DNA of 64,000 nt from Hyphomicrobiaceae bacterium (GTDB taxonomy: Bacteria > Pseudomonadota > Alphaproteobacteria > Rhizobiales > Hyphomicrobiaceae): the NCBI GenBank assembly GCA_020638055.1, contig JACKJH010000003.1, positions 186,001-250,000 of the forward strand, read 5' to 3'. Shown here in pieces: positions 42,011 through 51,062 of the stretch. The notes beneath the pieces were generated by a model that did not search any database, had not been told where the DNA came from, and worked only from the letters and a program-made list of their open reading frames with translations. The first letter of the stretch is position 1, and each line of letters opens with the position of its first letter. Both the position numbers and the translations under genes were made by a program.

Positions 42011-42541
42011 ATGTTCGATATCGGTTGGAGCGAGCTGATGGTTCTGGGCGTCATTGCCCTGATCTTCGTTGGCCCTAAGGAACTGCCGGGACTTTTGCGC
42101 ACAATCGGCAAATACGCCGGTATTTTGAGACGGCAGGCCAATGAGTTTCGCGGCCATTTCGACCAGGTTCTCAAGGAAGCCGAACTCGACAAGCTCAAGG
42201 ACGATCTCACAGGCTTGAAAAGTGAAGTCGAGGGGGTGGCGCGCGATGCCTACAGGTCCGCTGAGTCACAGGCAAACAAGGCAACCCAATCACTTGAAGC
42301 GGCCGCGTCCTCGACAAGTGCGAAATCGTCCAGCGGTTCTGGTCCTGATGCTTCCAACGCGGGAAGCTTCTTTGACGAGGACTTGTCCAGCGAAGAGGCC
42401 AAACCCGTTATGACGGCGCGTGAGCCCACCCAGCCCGATGCCGTCCAGACAACCTCAACGCCGGTTGAAAAGCCACCCGGTGATACGGGAACGCAGTCCG
42501 GAAGAAGCGAAACTGCGAAAAGCGGAGCCGCTGAATCGTGA
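42011..42541 (+). CDS. tatB: Sec-independent translocase TatB
   Basis: A 176-residue protein starting MFDIGWSELMVLGVIALIFV, the TatB-type membrane helix with the conserved GPKELP after it, followed by an amphipathic helix and a long Ser/Ala/Glu-rich tail. TatB and TatC form the signal receptor. ATG 42011 is the family start; the longer frame is not. The stop overlaps tatC by 4 bp (GTGA). Confidence 0.94.
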   Translation: MFDIGWSELMVLGVIALIFVGPKELPGLLRTIGKYAGILRRQANEFRGHFDQVLKEAELDKLKDDLTGLKSEVEGVARDAYRSAESQANKATQSLEAAASSTSAKSSSGSGPDASNAGSFFDEDLSSEEAKPVMTAREPTQPDAVQTTSTPVEKPPGDTGTQSGRSETAKSGAAES

Positions 42542-43359
42542 CTGACAAGCTGCCCACGCACACCCAATCCACCATCGACCAGGACGACGGGCAAAGCGAC
42601 ATTGATGCCTCAAAAGCCCCTTTGCTCGATCATTTGATCGAGCTGAGGCAGCGGCTTATCTACTCCGTTGCCGCGTTCTTCGTGATGTTTTTGTTGTGCT
42701 TCACGGTTTCCAAGCAGATCTACAACATCCTGATGTGGCCCTATGTCAGTGTTGTTGGCGTGGAGCATGCGCGGGCCATTTACACCCACCTTCTGGAAAA
42801 GTTCTTCGTGGACATCAAGGTGGCCATGTTTGGCGCTGCATTCCTTTCTTTTCCCGTCGTTGCCGTGCAGATCTACAAGTTCGTCGCGCCTGGGCTTTAC
42901 AAAAATGAGCGGGCGGCGTTCAGGCCCTACCTGATCGCGACGCCGCTCTTGTTTGCGCTGGGTGCCGCGATTGTCTATTTCATCGCCATGCCGCTGCTCG
43001 TGCGTTTTTCGGTCGGCTTCCAGCAGGATGCGGCGGCCGGGCAGGCGGTGATCGAACTCCTGCCCAAGGTGAGTGAATACCTGTCGCTCATCATGACGTT
43101 GATCTTCGGGTTCGGGCTCTGCTTCCAATTGCCGGTCGTGTTGACGCTGTTGGCGCGCGCTGGTGTGGTCAACTCCGAAACGCTAATTGGCGCACGACGC
43201 TACGCCGTCGTCGGTATTTTCGCTGCCGCGGCCGTGCTGACGCCGCCCGATGCCATTTCCATGATCATCATGGGCACGCCGACGTGGTTGTTGTACGAGG
43301 TGTCGATTTTGGTTGTGAAGCGCGTCGAGAAGCAGGCACCCAAACCTGAGGCGGAATGA
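42538..43359 (+). CDS. tatC: Sec-independent translocase TatC
   Basis: A 273-residue inner-membrane protein with six expected membrane segments. It shows the family pattern LLDHLIELRQRLIYSVAAF and FKVDIKVAMFGAAF-like KFFVDIKVAMFGA, RRYAVVGIFAAAAVLTPPD. TatC recognises the twin-arginine signal. GTG start overlapping the tatB stop; translational coupling likely. Confidence 0.95.
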   Translation: MTDKLPTHTQSTIDQDDGQSDIDASKAPLLDHLIELRQRLIYSVAAFFVMFLLCFTVSKQIYNILMWPYVSVVGVEHARAIYTHLLEKFFVDIKVAMFGAAFLSFPVVAVQIYKFVAPGLYKNERAAFRPYLIATPLLFALGAAIVYFIAMPLLVRFSVGFQQDAAAGQAVIELLPKVSEYLSLIMTLIFGFGLCFQLPVVLTLLARAGVVNSETLIGARRYAVVGIFAAAAVLTPPDAISMIIMGTPTWLLYEVSILVVKRVEKQAPKPEAE

Positions 43360-43597
43360 TCAGTCGCCCGAGGTAAGAGGGCACCGCCCTGACGAACGCC
43401 TGATGTATTCTCATGCAGTGGGGCCGTGTGAAACGCGATGCATGGTCTGTAGATCGCACTCAGTGATAAATCCTCAGCATGCCTGTAGTACTTTTTGATC
43501 CCACGTCTGGACCGGGCCGGGCGCACGTCCTATAGGTCGGGCCAGATTTGCGTGCGCATCCTGCGCGCCAGCACCCGAACGAATAGGTGGGGCTTCC

Positions 43598-44905
43598 ATG
43601 TTCGACATCAAATGGATCCGAGATAATGCCGAGACTTTTGACAAGGGATTGAAACGCCGGGGCATCGAGCCAGGCGGCGAAGTGAAGTTCTCAGCCGAAC
43701 TTATCGAATTGGACGATGCGCGCCGTCGTCACCAGACCAGGCTGCAAGAGGCGCAGTCGCGTCGCAACGCGGCATCCAAGGAAATCGGCAAGGCGATGGG
43801 GGCCAAGGATACCGCGACGGCCGACAGGTTGAAGGCTGAGGTGAGCGAACTGAAGGAGTTCATCCAGGGTGGCGAAGACGAAGAGCGTCAGCTTGTGGGA
43901 GCACTGAACGAGGCGCTGTCGGTCATTCCCAACCTGCCACTCGACGAGGTTGTCGATGGTGCCGATGAAAACGACAACAAGGAAGTGCGGCGTTGGGGTG
44001 AGCCCAGGCCGTTTGACTTCGCGCCCAAGCAGCATTTCGAGCTGGGCGAAACGCTGGGCCTGATGGACTTTGAGAGCGCGGCCAAGACGTCTGGCGCGCG
44101 GTTTGTGTTCCTGAAGGGCGCGCTGTCGCGGCTGGAACGCGCGATAGCCAGCTTTATGATTGACCAGCACACGGGGCCAGCCGGCGAGGGGCATGGCGGT
44201 TATACCGAATACAATCCGCCGCTGCTCGTTAAGGATCACACGGCTTATGGCACCGGCAACCTGCCAAAATTCGCAGAGGATCTGTTCCACACAGACAACG
44301 GCTTCTGGCTCATCCCCACCGCGGAAGTCTCGCTCACCAACCTTGTGCGCGAGGAAATCATCGATGGCGAAACGCTGCCAAGGCGCATGACGGCATGGAC
44401 GCCATGCTTCCGTTCAGAAGCAGGTGCAGCGGGCCGTGACACGCGCGGTATGATCCGCCAACACCAATTCTCGAAAGTGGAACTCGTCTCCATCGCCAGG
44501 CCGGAGGAGTCGATTGCCGAGCACGAGCGCATGACGGCCTGCGCGCAAGGCATTCTTGAAAAACTGGGTCTGCCCTACCGCACCATGATGCTGTGCACCG
44601 GCGATATGGGTTTTGCCAGCCAGAAAACCTACGACATCGAGGTGTGGCTGCCAGGGCAGGATGCCTATCGTGAGATCTCGTCGTGCTCGGTGTGCGGTGA
44701 TTTCCAGGCGAGGCGCATGAACGCGCGCTATCGTGCCGGCGAGAAGGACGTGCGCTTTGTGCACACGTTGAATGGCTCGGGCCTGGCTGTCGGGCGCACG
44801 CTGGTGGCGATCATGGAAAACTATCAACAGGCCGATGGATCGATTGTCATTCCCGATGCATTGAAACCCTACATGAATGGCATCGAGAAAATCGAAAAGG
44901 TTTAA
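43598..44905 (+). CDS. serS: Seryl-tRNA synthetase
   Basis: A 435-residue class II synthetase. It has the N-terminal coiled-coil arm (MFDIKWIRDNAETFDKGL, RRRHQTRLQEAQSRRNAASK), motif 2 PCFRSEAGAAGRDTRGM with QHQFSKVE, and motif 3 GSGLAVGRTLVAIMENYQ. It charges tRNA-Ser. The preceding 238-bp gap shows no leader element. Confidence 0.97.
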   Translation: MFDIKWIRDNAETFDKGLKRRGIEPGGEVKFSAELIELDDARRRHQTRLQEAQSRRNAASKEIGKAMGAKDTATADRLKAEVSELKEFIQGGEDEERQLVGALNEALSVIPNLPLDEVVDGADENDNKEVRRWGEPRPFDFAPKQHFELGETLGLMDFESAAKTSGARFVFLKGALSRLERAIASFMIDQHTGPAGEGHGGYTEYNPPLLVKDHTAYGTGNLPKFAEDLFHTDNGFWLIPTAEVSLTNLVREEIIDGETLPRRMTAWTPCFRSEAGAAGRDTRGMIRQHQFSKVELVSIARPEESIAEHERMTACAQGILEKLGLPYRTMMLCTGDMGFASQKTYDIEVWLPGQDAYREISSCSVCGDFQARRMNARYRAGEKDVRFVHTLNGSGLAVGRTLVAIMENYQQADGSIVIPDALKPYMNGIEKIEKV

Positions 44906-44961
44906 TGCGAAGGCAGGTCCCTCTGCCCTTTGCAAGGGGTGATGGGGAGAGGGAGAAAAAC

Positions 44962-45741
44962 ATGCGTATCCTGGTTACCAATGATGACGGCATCAATGCG
45001 CCGGGGCTTCAGGTGGTCGCCGATATTGCACGCGCATTGTCGGACGATGTCTGGATCGTTGCGCCCGATACCAATCAATCCGGTGCATCGCATTCGTTGA
45101 CGCTGCATGAGCCATTGCGCTGCCTTGAGGTCGACAAGCAGACCTACTCCGTCAAGGGCACGCCAACCGATTGCGTCATCATGGGCGTGCGCCACATCCT
45201 GTTGAATGCGCCGCCAGACCTCATCCTTTCGGGCGTCAACCGAGGCTCCAACATTGCCGAAGACGTCACTTATTCAGGTACCGTCGCTGGTGCCATGGAG
45301 GGCTCGCTGCTTGGTTTTCGCGCCATCGCATTCAGCCAGTCGATCGACTATGCACGCAATGAATCCATACATTGGAACACGGCCCGCGCTTATGGACCAG
45401 ATATTGTGCGACGATTGCTGGATATGGATTGGAACCCATCAGTTCTTATGAACATCAACTTCCCGCCGGTTGCGCCTGACGATGTCAAAGGCATTATGGT
45501 GACAACGCAGGGCAAGCGCGACCAAAGCCTGCTGCATATCGACGAACGTTTCGACAACTGGAAGCAGCCCTACTATTGGTTCAACTTCGAGCGCCGCCGT
45601 TCCAACCCGGTTGAGGGCACGGATCTTTGGGCCATATATAATGCCCTGATATCGATCACGCCGCTGACTCCGAACCTGACGCACCTGCCGGCACTTGAGA
45701 AACTTGGCGGCGTCATGAACGGTTCTGCATCTGCAACCTGA
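44962..45741 (+). CDS. surE: 5'-nucleotidase SurE
   Basis: A 259-residue metal-dependent nucleotidase that dephosphorylates nucleoside monophosphates. The start MRILVTNDDGINAPG with DD metal ligands, SGASHSLT, SGVNRGSNIAEDVTYSGTVAGA and NINFPPV are diagnostic. ATG 44962 follows GGGAGAAAAAC; an ATG at 44905 overlapping the serS stop would add 19 non-homologous residues. In many bacteria pcm follows surE; here no pcm is present. Confidence 0.95.
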   Translation: MRILVTNDDGINAPGLQVVADIARALSDDVWIVAPDTNQSGASHSLTLHEPLRCLEVDKQTYSVKGTPTDCVIMGVRHILLNAPPDLILSGVNRGSNIAEDVTYSGTVAGAMEGSLLGFRAIAFSQSIDYARNESIHWNTARAYGPDIVRRLLDMDWNPSVLMNINFPPVAPDDVKGIMVTTQGKRDQSLLHIDERFDNWKQPYYWFNFERRRSNPVEGTDLWAIYNALISITPLTPNLTHLPALEKLGGVMNGSASAT

Positions 45742-45786
45742 TTTATTTTCGCACGCGTTTATATTTTTTCGCGGGCTCAAAAAATT

Positions 45787-45856
45787 CTAGAGCGCTTTTT
45801 GGTTTGTCGCATTTTCTGCGACGAACCGGCATCGACTTCCTCGGAAAAAGCTCTAA
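45787..45856. repeat. A repeat module, reversed
   Basis: CTAGAGCGCTTTTTGGTTTG (45787) through GTCGCATTTTCTGCGACG to CTCGGAAAAAGCTCTAA. The right end is CTAA rather than CTAG. The rest of the gap (45857-46154) has no recognised gene; frames there have no protein character. Confidence 0.85.
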
Positions 45857-46154
45857 TTGCGTGCGAGCGACAAAAACAATTGCCATTGCCTGCTGCTCTG
45901 CGCCCTCATATCCGATGCCCAGGAAATGTCGCAAGTCGGCCCAATGTCACGCACATTCACGTCGTACACATTTATGTGTGGCAATCGCTCCTGCCGCGCC
46001 GATTTTCAATTTGCAAATTGCATTGCCGAAGCATCGTGCCGACGCATTGAAGAGACCGCGCATCGGCTCGAGCAAGGGAACATTCGGTGCAGGTCACGTG
46101 TGGTGCATGCAGCGCGATAGATCGTGCCGAACGACGTGGGACTCTTCTTTCCCG

Positions 46155-46169
46155 TTAAGGGTTGATTAA
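46155..46169 (+). promoter_or_regulatory. CtrA-type box TTAA-N7-TTAA
   Basis: TTAAGGGTTGATTAA is a perfect match to the CtrA full-site consensus TTAA-N7-TTAA. Two further TTAA tetramers follow within 15 bp (46174, 46181). The site is about 32 bp upstream of the GTG start of the LysM-M23 gene, so it may act as promoter-overlapping cell-cycle control. Confidence 0.65.
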
Positions 46170-46200
46170 CCGGTTAAGCGTTAATCAAAGGGGAGTAGAG

Positions 46201-47658
46201 GTGCGTATCATGATGTATTTTATGCGTTACAAGCGTGATTTGAACGGCGCGGCACAGCGGGGTGCTCTCGTTCCGACATTAACCCTGGCTCTGGCGCTGT
46301 CAGGATGCAGTGCCGAAGTGGGACGCTTCGACTATCCTTCATTCAACTTAAATGGCGGAACCGAAACCGGTGCTCTTCCCAAACCATCCGAGCCGATGGT
46401 TGGCAGCAGTGCACCATTAAGCGGATCGCCGGACAGTTATCGCGGCGAAAGCTACACGCCGGCACAAAGCTCCACGCGTTCCCAGGGCGTCCAGTCCTCG
46501 GCACTTCCACCGCCATCTTCGACGCTTTCTGACACGCCCTCCCGCTATAACCAGACCCGCGGGTATGAGACGCTTAACGCAGACGCAAGACCCGTCTACC
46601 AGCCGCCGCGTGCCCGCTACAACCCCGAGCCGCACCCTGCGCCATCCATCCAGCCTGCATCCTCGCATGGAGGAAACGTCACTGTTGAGCGTGGCGATAC
46701 GCTTTACGGTATCGCTCGGCGCAACGGCGTAACAGTCAACGCGTTGATGCGGGCAAACGGTCTGACTTCAGCGAATATCCGTCCCGGCCAGAGTTTGCAT
46801 CTGCCAGGTGGTTCAACCGATGTTGCAGCACCGTTGAACGCTGCGCCGTCACGCTCCAGAACCGCAGCGCGCATTCCTGAAACATCGCTAGCCGATAACC
46901 GCGATTGGCGCGGCACATATGAGGTACAGCCGGGCGACAGTCTGTATAAGATTGCGCGCTCACATGACATTCGCGTCGCCGACCTTCAACGTTCCAATGC
47001 AATTGAAAACCCGCGCCAGTTGAAACCGGGAATGGTTCTGCGTGTGCCGGGGTCTGAAAGCACGATTGCCGCCTCCAATGCCGCCTCCAATTATGAAGCG
47101 CGCACAGAGTCCGCACCGCCGCGTATGATCCAGTCGACGACGCAGCCGACCGTTATCAATCCGGGGCGTCGCGTTGCCGCCCTGAATGCCGGGAGCATGA
47201 CGGATGCCGCCGTGCCCAGCCCTCACGAAACGGCCAAACCCGTTCGGACAGTTGCAATCACGCCTGGTAACGTAGCTGTCGGCAAGCTGCGTCGGCCGGC
47301 AAGCGGCAAGTTGATCTCAGGGTTCGGGCAACGCCCGGACGGTACCCACAACGACGGCATCAACATCGCAGCCCCGCAGGGTGCCGACATACACGCTGTT
47401 GCCGATGGGGAGGTGGTCTACGCCGGCTCCGAACTCAAAGGTTATGGCAACCTCATTTTGCTGCGTCACGACAACGGATGGGTCACGGCCTATGCCCATG
47501 CTGACCGGCTGTCTGTGCGGCGCGGAGAAAAGGTTCGGCGTGGCGATGTGATTGCAAAGGTTGGCAACACGGGCCAGGTGGACACGCCGCAACTGCATTT
47601 CGAACTTCGCCAAGGCTCAAAACCGGTCGATCCGCTGCCCTATCTGGACCGACTGTGA
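46201..47658 (+). CDS. LysM-M23 lipoprotein, NlpD/DipM-like, with degenerate metallopeptidase site
   Basis: A 485-residue outer-membrane-type lipoprotein with lipobox LALALSGC (Cys36). Two LysM domains bind peptidoglycan (about 162-205: GDTLYGIARRNGVTVNALM; about 241-285: GDSLYKIARSHDIRVADLQ). The C-terminal M23 domain (about 380-485) has HNDGINIAAPQGADIHA and QLHFELRQG. In active M23 enzymes the ligands are in HxGxD and HVH; here DGIN and QLH replace the ligands, so it is probably not a peptidase but an amidase activator like NlpD/EnvC (inference from family). GTG 46201 follows AAAGGGGAG. Regulated perhaps by the CtrA box. Confidence 0.88.
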   Translation: MRIMMYFMRYKRDLNGAAQRGALVPTLTLALALSGCSAEVGRFDYPSFNLNGGTETGALPKPSEPMVGSSAPLSGSPDSYRGESYTPAQSSTRSQGVQSSALPPPSSTLSDTPSRYNQTRGYETLNADARPVYQPPRARYNPEPHPAPSIQPASSHGGNVTVERGDTLYGIARRNGVTVNALMRANGLTSANIRPGQSLHLPGGSTDVAAPLNAAPSRSRTAARIPETSLADNRDWRGTYEVQPGDSLYKIARSHDIRVADLQRSNAIENPRQLKPGMVLRVPGSESTIAASNAASNYEARTESAPPRMIQSTTQPTVINPGRRVAALNAGSMTDAAVPSPHETAKPVRTVAITPGNVAVGKLRRPASGKLISGFGQRPDGTHNDGINIAAPQGADIHAVADGEVVYAGSELKGYGNLILLRHDNGWVTAYAHADRLSVRRGEKVRRGDVIAKVGNTGQVDTPQLHFELRQGSKPVDPLPYLDRL

Positions 47659-47720
47659 GCGCTGGCGAATGAAGCGGGGAAGACGCGCGTAAAACCGCGA
47701 GGGAAAGAGGGCAGATGAAA

Positions 47721-47749
47721 GGGCCGGCCGCAGGGGCTGGCCCTTTTTG
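47721..47749 (+). terminator. Rho-independent terminator of the LysM-M23 gene
   Basis: Stem GGGCCGGCC / GGCTGGCCC (one mismatch), loop GCAGG, then TTTTTG, 62 bp after the stop and before the convergent ATPase gene. Confidence 0.85.
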
Positions 47750-47773
47750 TCGTCGGCGAATTTTTTTCAGGTT

Positions 47774-48703
47774 TCACTGCTCATTCAACGGCTGGCCCAG
47801 GCGGCCGGCCAAGTCTTGAATGTACTGCCAGGCAACTCTCCCGGAACGCCCACCTCGCGTCGTCGACCATTCAAGCGCATCGCGCCGCAACTCATCGGGA
47901 TCAATCTTCAGCCCGAAATGTTTCACGTAGCCTGAAATCATGTCCAGGTACTGGTCCTGCGACCCATTGTGGAAGCCGAGCCAAAGTCCAAACCGATCCG
48001 ATAGCGAAACCTTTTCCTCAACAGCTTCTGATGGATTGATCGCGGTCGATCGCTCGTTTTCCATCATGTCGCGCGGCATCAGGTGGCGCCGGTTCGAGGT
48101 GGCATAAAAGATAACGTTTTCCGGCCGCCCTTCGATGCCGCCCTCAAGCACGGCCTTGAGCGATTTGTAGGATGTGTCGTCGCGGTCGAAGGACAGGTCA
48201 TCGCAAAACACGATGAACCTCTCTGTTCGGCCGCGAATGAGCGCAAGACACCGAGGCAGTGTGGCTATGTCCTCGCGGTGGATTTCAACGAGTTTCAAAG
48301 GCGCGCCGCCCCGTTGACGCATTTCGTCGGCAACAGCGCCATGGCTGGCCTTGACGAGCGAGGATTTGCCCATTCCGCGTGCGCCCCATAACAGGGCGTT
48401 GTTGGCAGGCAGTCCTTTGGCAAAACGCGTGGTGTTGTCGAGGAGCTGTCCAGCCGCGCGATCTATGCCCTTGAGGAGAGGCAAGGGTATGCGGTTGATC
48501 TTAGGCACAGGCTGGAAAATCCCCGGTTCAGGCTGCCAGACGAAACCGTCGGCTTGGGTAAAGTCCGGCTCTGGCGGAGATGGGGGCGCCAAGCGCTCCA
48601 GGGCATCGGCAATGCGGTCGAGCCGTTCTGACAACGGATGGTCTCTTGAAGCAGTTTCAGTCATTTGCTGTTGCATTTGGGGTTGATCCGAAAGACGTGA
48701 CAT
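47774..48703 (-). CDS. DUF815-family AAA ATPase
   Basis: A 309-residue protein. Walker A WGARGMGKSSLVKA (about residues 106-119), Walker B-like ERFIVFCDDLSFD, and a C-terminal sensor region with ATSNRRHLMPRD and ENERSTAINPSEAVEEKVSLSDRFGLWLGF. The family is widespread in alphaproteobacteria with no established role. The start could be 48703, 48676 or 48664; none has a clear ribosome-binding site. Convergent with the LysM-M23 gene and divergent from yajC. Confidence 0.85.
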   Translation of the reverse strand: MSRLSDQPQMQQQMTETASRDHPLSERLDRIADALERLAPPSPPEPDFTQADGFVWQPEPGIFQPVPKINRIPLPLLKGIDRAAGQLLDNTTRFAKGLPANNALLWGARGMGKSSLVKASHGAVADEMRQRGGAPLKLVEIHREDIATLPRCLALIRGRTERFIVFCDDLSFDRDDTSYKSLKAVLEGGIEGRPENVIFYATSNRRHLMPRDMMENERSTAINPSEAVEEKVSLSDRFGLWLGFHNGSQDQYLDMISGYVKHFGLKIDPDELRRDALEWSTTRGGRSGRVAWQYIQDLAGRLGQPLNEQ

Positions 48704-48926
48704 TTTTTCAGCCCAATGCGCTGGAAAGCATGTCTCGCCGCGTTCTAGCCCCACTCCTATCCGTTTGACCAGCGTTTCTAAGGCTTTTTCGGGCGATCAC
48801 CCAGTTGCATTAGGGCCACGCGGAACTATAGTCGCGCGCGAAACACCCATGTGCCAACCCGTCCGCCGTCTTGCGATGGCGGCTGCGGGCGTCTACATGC
48901 GCAGGAAAGAAACAAGGGAACCACGC

Positions 48927-49268
48927 ATGAACTTCATAACCCCGGCCCTGGCCCAGGGCGCAGGCGCCCCTGGCGGCGATATGCTCACCAGCCTTGTCAT
49001 TCCGATGCTGTTGATGATCGGTATCTTTTATTTTCTCATTATCCGTCCACAGCAGACGCGCGCCAAGCAGCATCGCGAAATGGTTGAGCGGGTTCGCCGC
49101 GGCGACACCGTGATTACATCGGGCGGGTTTGTCGGCCGGGTGACCAAGGTGAATGAGGGTTCTGACGATATCGAGGTGGAATTGTCCGATTCGCTTCGCA
49201 TTCGCGTCGTCAAATCGACACTTATGGAAGTCCGTACCAAGGGTGAGCCGGTCAAGGACGCCGGCTGA
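48927..49268 (+). CDS. yajC: Preprotein translocase subunit YajC
   Basis: A 113-residue inner-membrane protein. One membrane segment (SLVIPMLLMIGIFYFLIIRP) is followed by QQTRAKQHREMVERVRRGDTV and the typical VITSGGFVGRVTKV. YajC associates with SecDF. ATG 48927 follows AAGGGAACCACGC; the frame upstream to 48765 is not homologous. It is first of the yajC-secD-secF set. Confidence 0.95.
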   Translation: MNFITPALAQGAGAPGGDMLTSLVIPMLLMIGIFYFLIIRPQQTRAKQHREMVERVRRGDTVITSGGFVGRVTKVNEGSDDIEVELSDSLRIRVVKSTLMEVRTKGEPVKDAG

Positions 49269-49383
49269 CACGTGCATTAAGATTTGATGGTGTCGTTGCC
49301 CGGCGCAAGTCAGGTGCATGGTCCATTGATGCCAGCGGGCCCGTCGGCTCCAATTGCGAACAGGCAAGGAAGGCCGTTCCTCC

Positions 49384-51024
49384 ATGCTTCACTTCAGCAG
49401 AACCAAAATCATTGCAATCCTATTTGTTTGTCTGGCTGGTATTCTCACCACCTTGCCAAACCTGTTGCCCAAGGCGACGGTGGACACGTGGCCGGACTGG
49501 GTGCCGCATAAGCAGTTGAGCCTGGGTCTCGACCTGAAGGGTGGCGCCCATCTGCTGCTTGAGATGGACACCAAGGAGCTGCTGGACAAATGGCTTCGCT
49601 CTGTGCGCGAAGAATCGCGCGGGGCGCTGTTGAAAGCGGGGATCAAAAGCTCTGCGGGTGTACGCGATGGAGCCGTGCATCTCACATTGGCCAATCCCGC
49701 GGAGGCGGACAAGGCATTATCGGAACTCAAAAAGCTCATTACGCCGATCGGCAACGCGATTTTGGGCACCAGCGGCAACAACTACGAGGTTGATGCAGGA
49801 GCCTCTCCAGGCACGTTTATTGTCAAGCCGACCGAACAGGCTTACCGGGAACGATTGACCAATGCGGTGGGTGCGGCCGTCGAAGTTATTCGCCGGCGCA
49901 TCGACTCGCTGGGTAACGTCGAAGCCAACATCGTGCGCCAGGGTGCCGATCGCGTCCTTGTCCAGGTTCCCGGCTTCGAGGACACAAAGGCGTTAAAGAG
50001 GCTAATCGGCCAGACCGCGTCGTTGTCGTTTCATGAAGTGCACCCGACAATTTCCGCAGAAGAGGCGTTGGCGACGCGCGTTCCTTATGGCTACGTCATC
50101 ATTCGGGAAGACGAAGCCAATCGTGGCAGCCAGCTCATCAAGGAAAACGAGGTGGTCAGTGGTGAGGATCTTGTGGATGCCCAGCCCGGCTTCGACCAGC
50201 GCACCAATGAGCCGATCATTTCCTTCCGCTTCAATCAGGCGGGTGCGCGCAAGTTCGGCCGCTTCACGCAGAGCCATGTTGGCCAGCCATTCGCCATCGT
50301 ACTCGACAACGGCAAGGATGAAAGTGGCAAACGCGACATTCGCGTGTTGTCAGCTCCGGTTATCAGGGAACCGATTCTAGGTGGTTCCGGGCAGATTTCA
50401 GGAAGTTTCACAGTTCAAACGGCCAACGAGTTGGCTGTTAAAATTCGCTCTGGCGCTCTGCCGACGTCACTCACAATCGTTGAGGAGAGAACGGTCGGTG
50501 CTTCGCTTGGTGAAGACTCAATTGAAGCAGGCGAGTGGGCCGCAGTCGTAGGCACAATGGCGGTAGCGTTTTTCATGTTGTTTGCTTACGGTTTGTTCGG
50601 CATTTTCTCGCTAATCGCTGTATTTTTGAACCTGGTGTTAATCGTCGGTGTGATGTCGACGTTGGGCTCTACACTTACGCTGCCGGGCATTGCCGGTCTT
50701 GTCTTGACGGTTGGTATGGCCGTTGACGCCAACGTGCTGATTTATGAGCGCATCCGTGAAGAACTGCGAAACGGAAAAACTTCGATCTCAGCGATAGAAT
50801 CCGGGTTCAACCGCGCTTTTACGACAATTCTCGACTCCAACTTGACCACATTGATTGCGGGTCTTGTCATGTTCTGGCTTGGTGCTGGCCCGGTTCGCGG
50901 TTTTGCAGTCACGTTGTCGCTGGGTATTTTCGCTACTGTCTTCACAGCGTTCACGGTTACGCGCCTTCTTGTGTCATTGTGGATTGCGCGGCAAAAGTCG
51001 CGCAAAATTCCCGCGCCGCTCTGA
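49384..51024 (+). CDS. secD: Preprotein translocase subunit SecD
   Basis: A 546-residue RND-type inner-membrane protein that uses the proton gradient to assist Sec export. Family marks are LGLDLKGGAHLLLEMD near residue 50, RIDSLGNVEANIVRQGADRVLVQVPG, and the C-terminal membrane half with GLVLTVGMAVDANVLIYERIREEL (proton-relay Asp) and ESGFNRAFTTILDSNLTTLIAG. ATG 49384 starts the first membrane helix; an earlier start at 49354 is less likely. Confidence 0.96.
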   Translation: MLHFSRTKIIAILFVCLAGILTTLPNLLPKATVDTWPDWVPHKQLSLGLDLKGGAHLLLEMDTKELLDKWLRSVREESRGALLKAGIKSSAGVRDGAVHLTLANPAEADKALSELKKLITPIGNAILGTSGNNYEVDAGASPGTFIVKPTEQAYRERLTNAVGAAVEVIRRRIDSLGNVEANIVRQGADRVLVQVPGFEDTKALKRLIGQTASLSFHEVHPTISAEEALATRVPYGYVIIREDEANRGSQLIKENEVVSGEDLVDAQPGFDQRTNEPIISFRFNQAGARKFGRFTQSHVGQPFAIVLDNGKDESGKRDIRVLSAPVIREPILGGSGQISGSFTVQTANELAVKIRSGALPTSLTIVEERTVGASLGEDSIEAGEWAAVVGTMAVAFFMLFAYGLFGIFSLIAVFLNLVLIVGVMSTLGSTLTLPGIAGLVLTVGMAVDANVLIYERIREELRNGKTSISAIESGFNRAFTTILDSNLTTLIAGLVMFWLGAGPVRGFAVTLSLGIFATVFTAFTVTRLLVSLWIARQKSRKIPAPL

Positions 51025-51062
51025 CGGCTCAAGTCGACCTCTCAAGCTAAAGGACCAAATCA

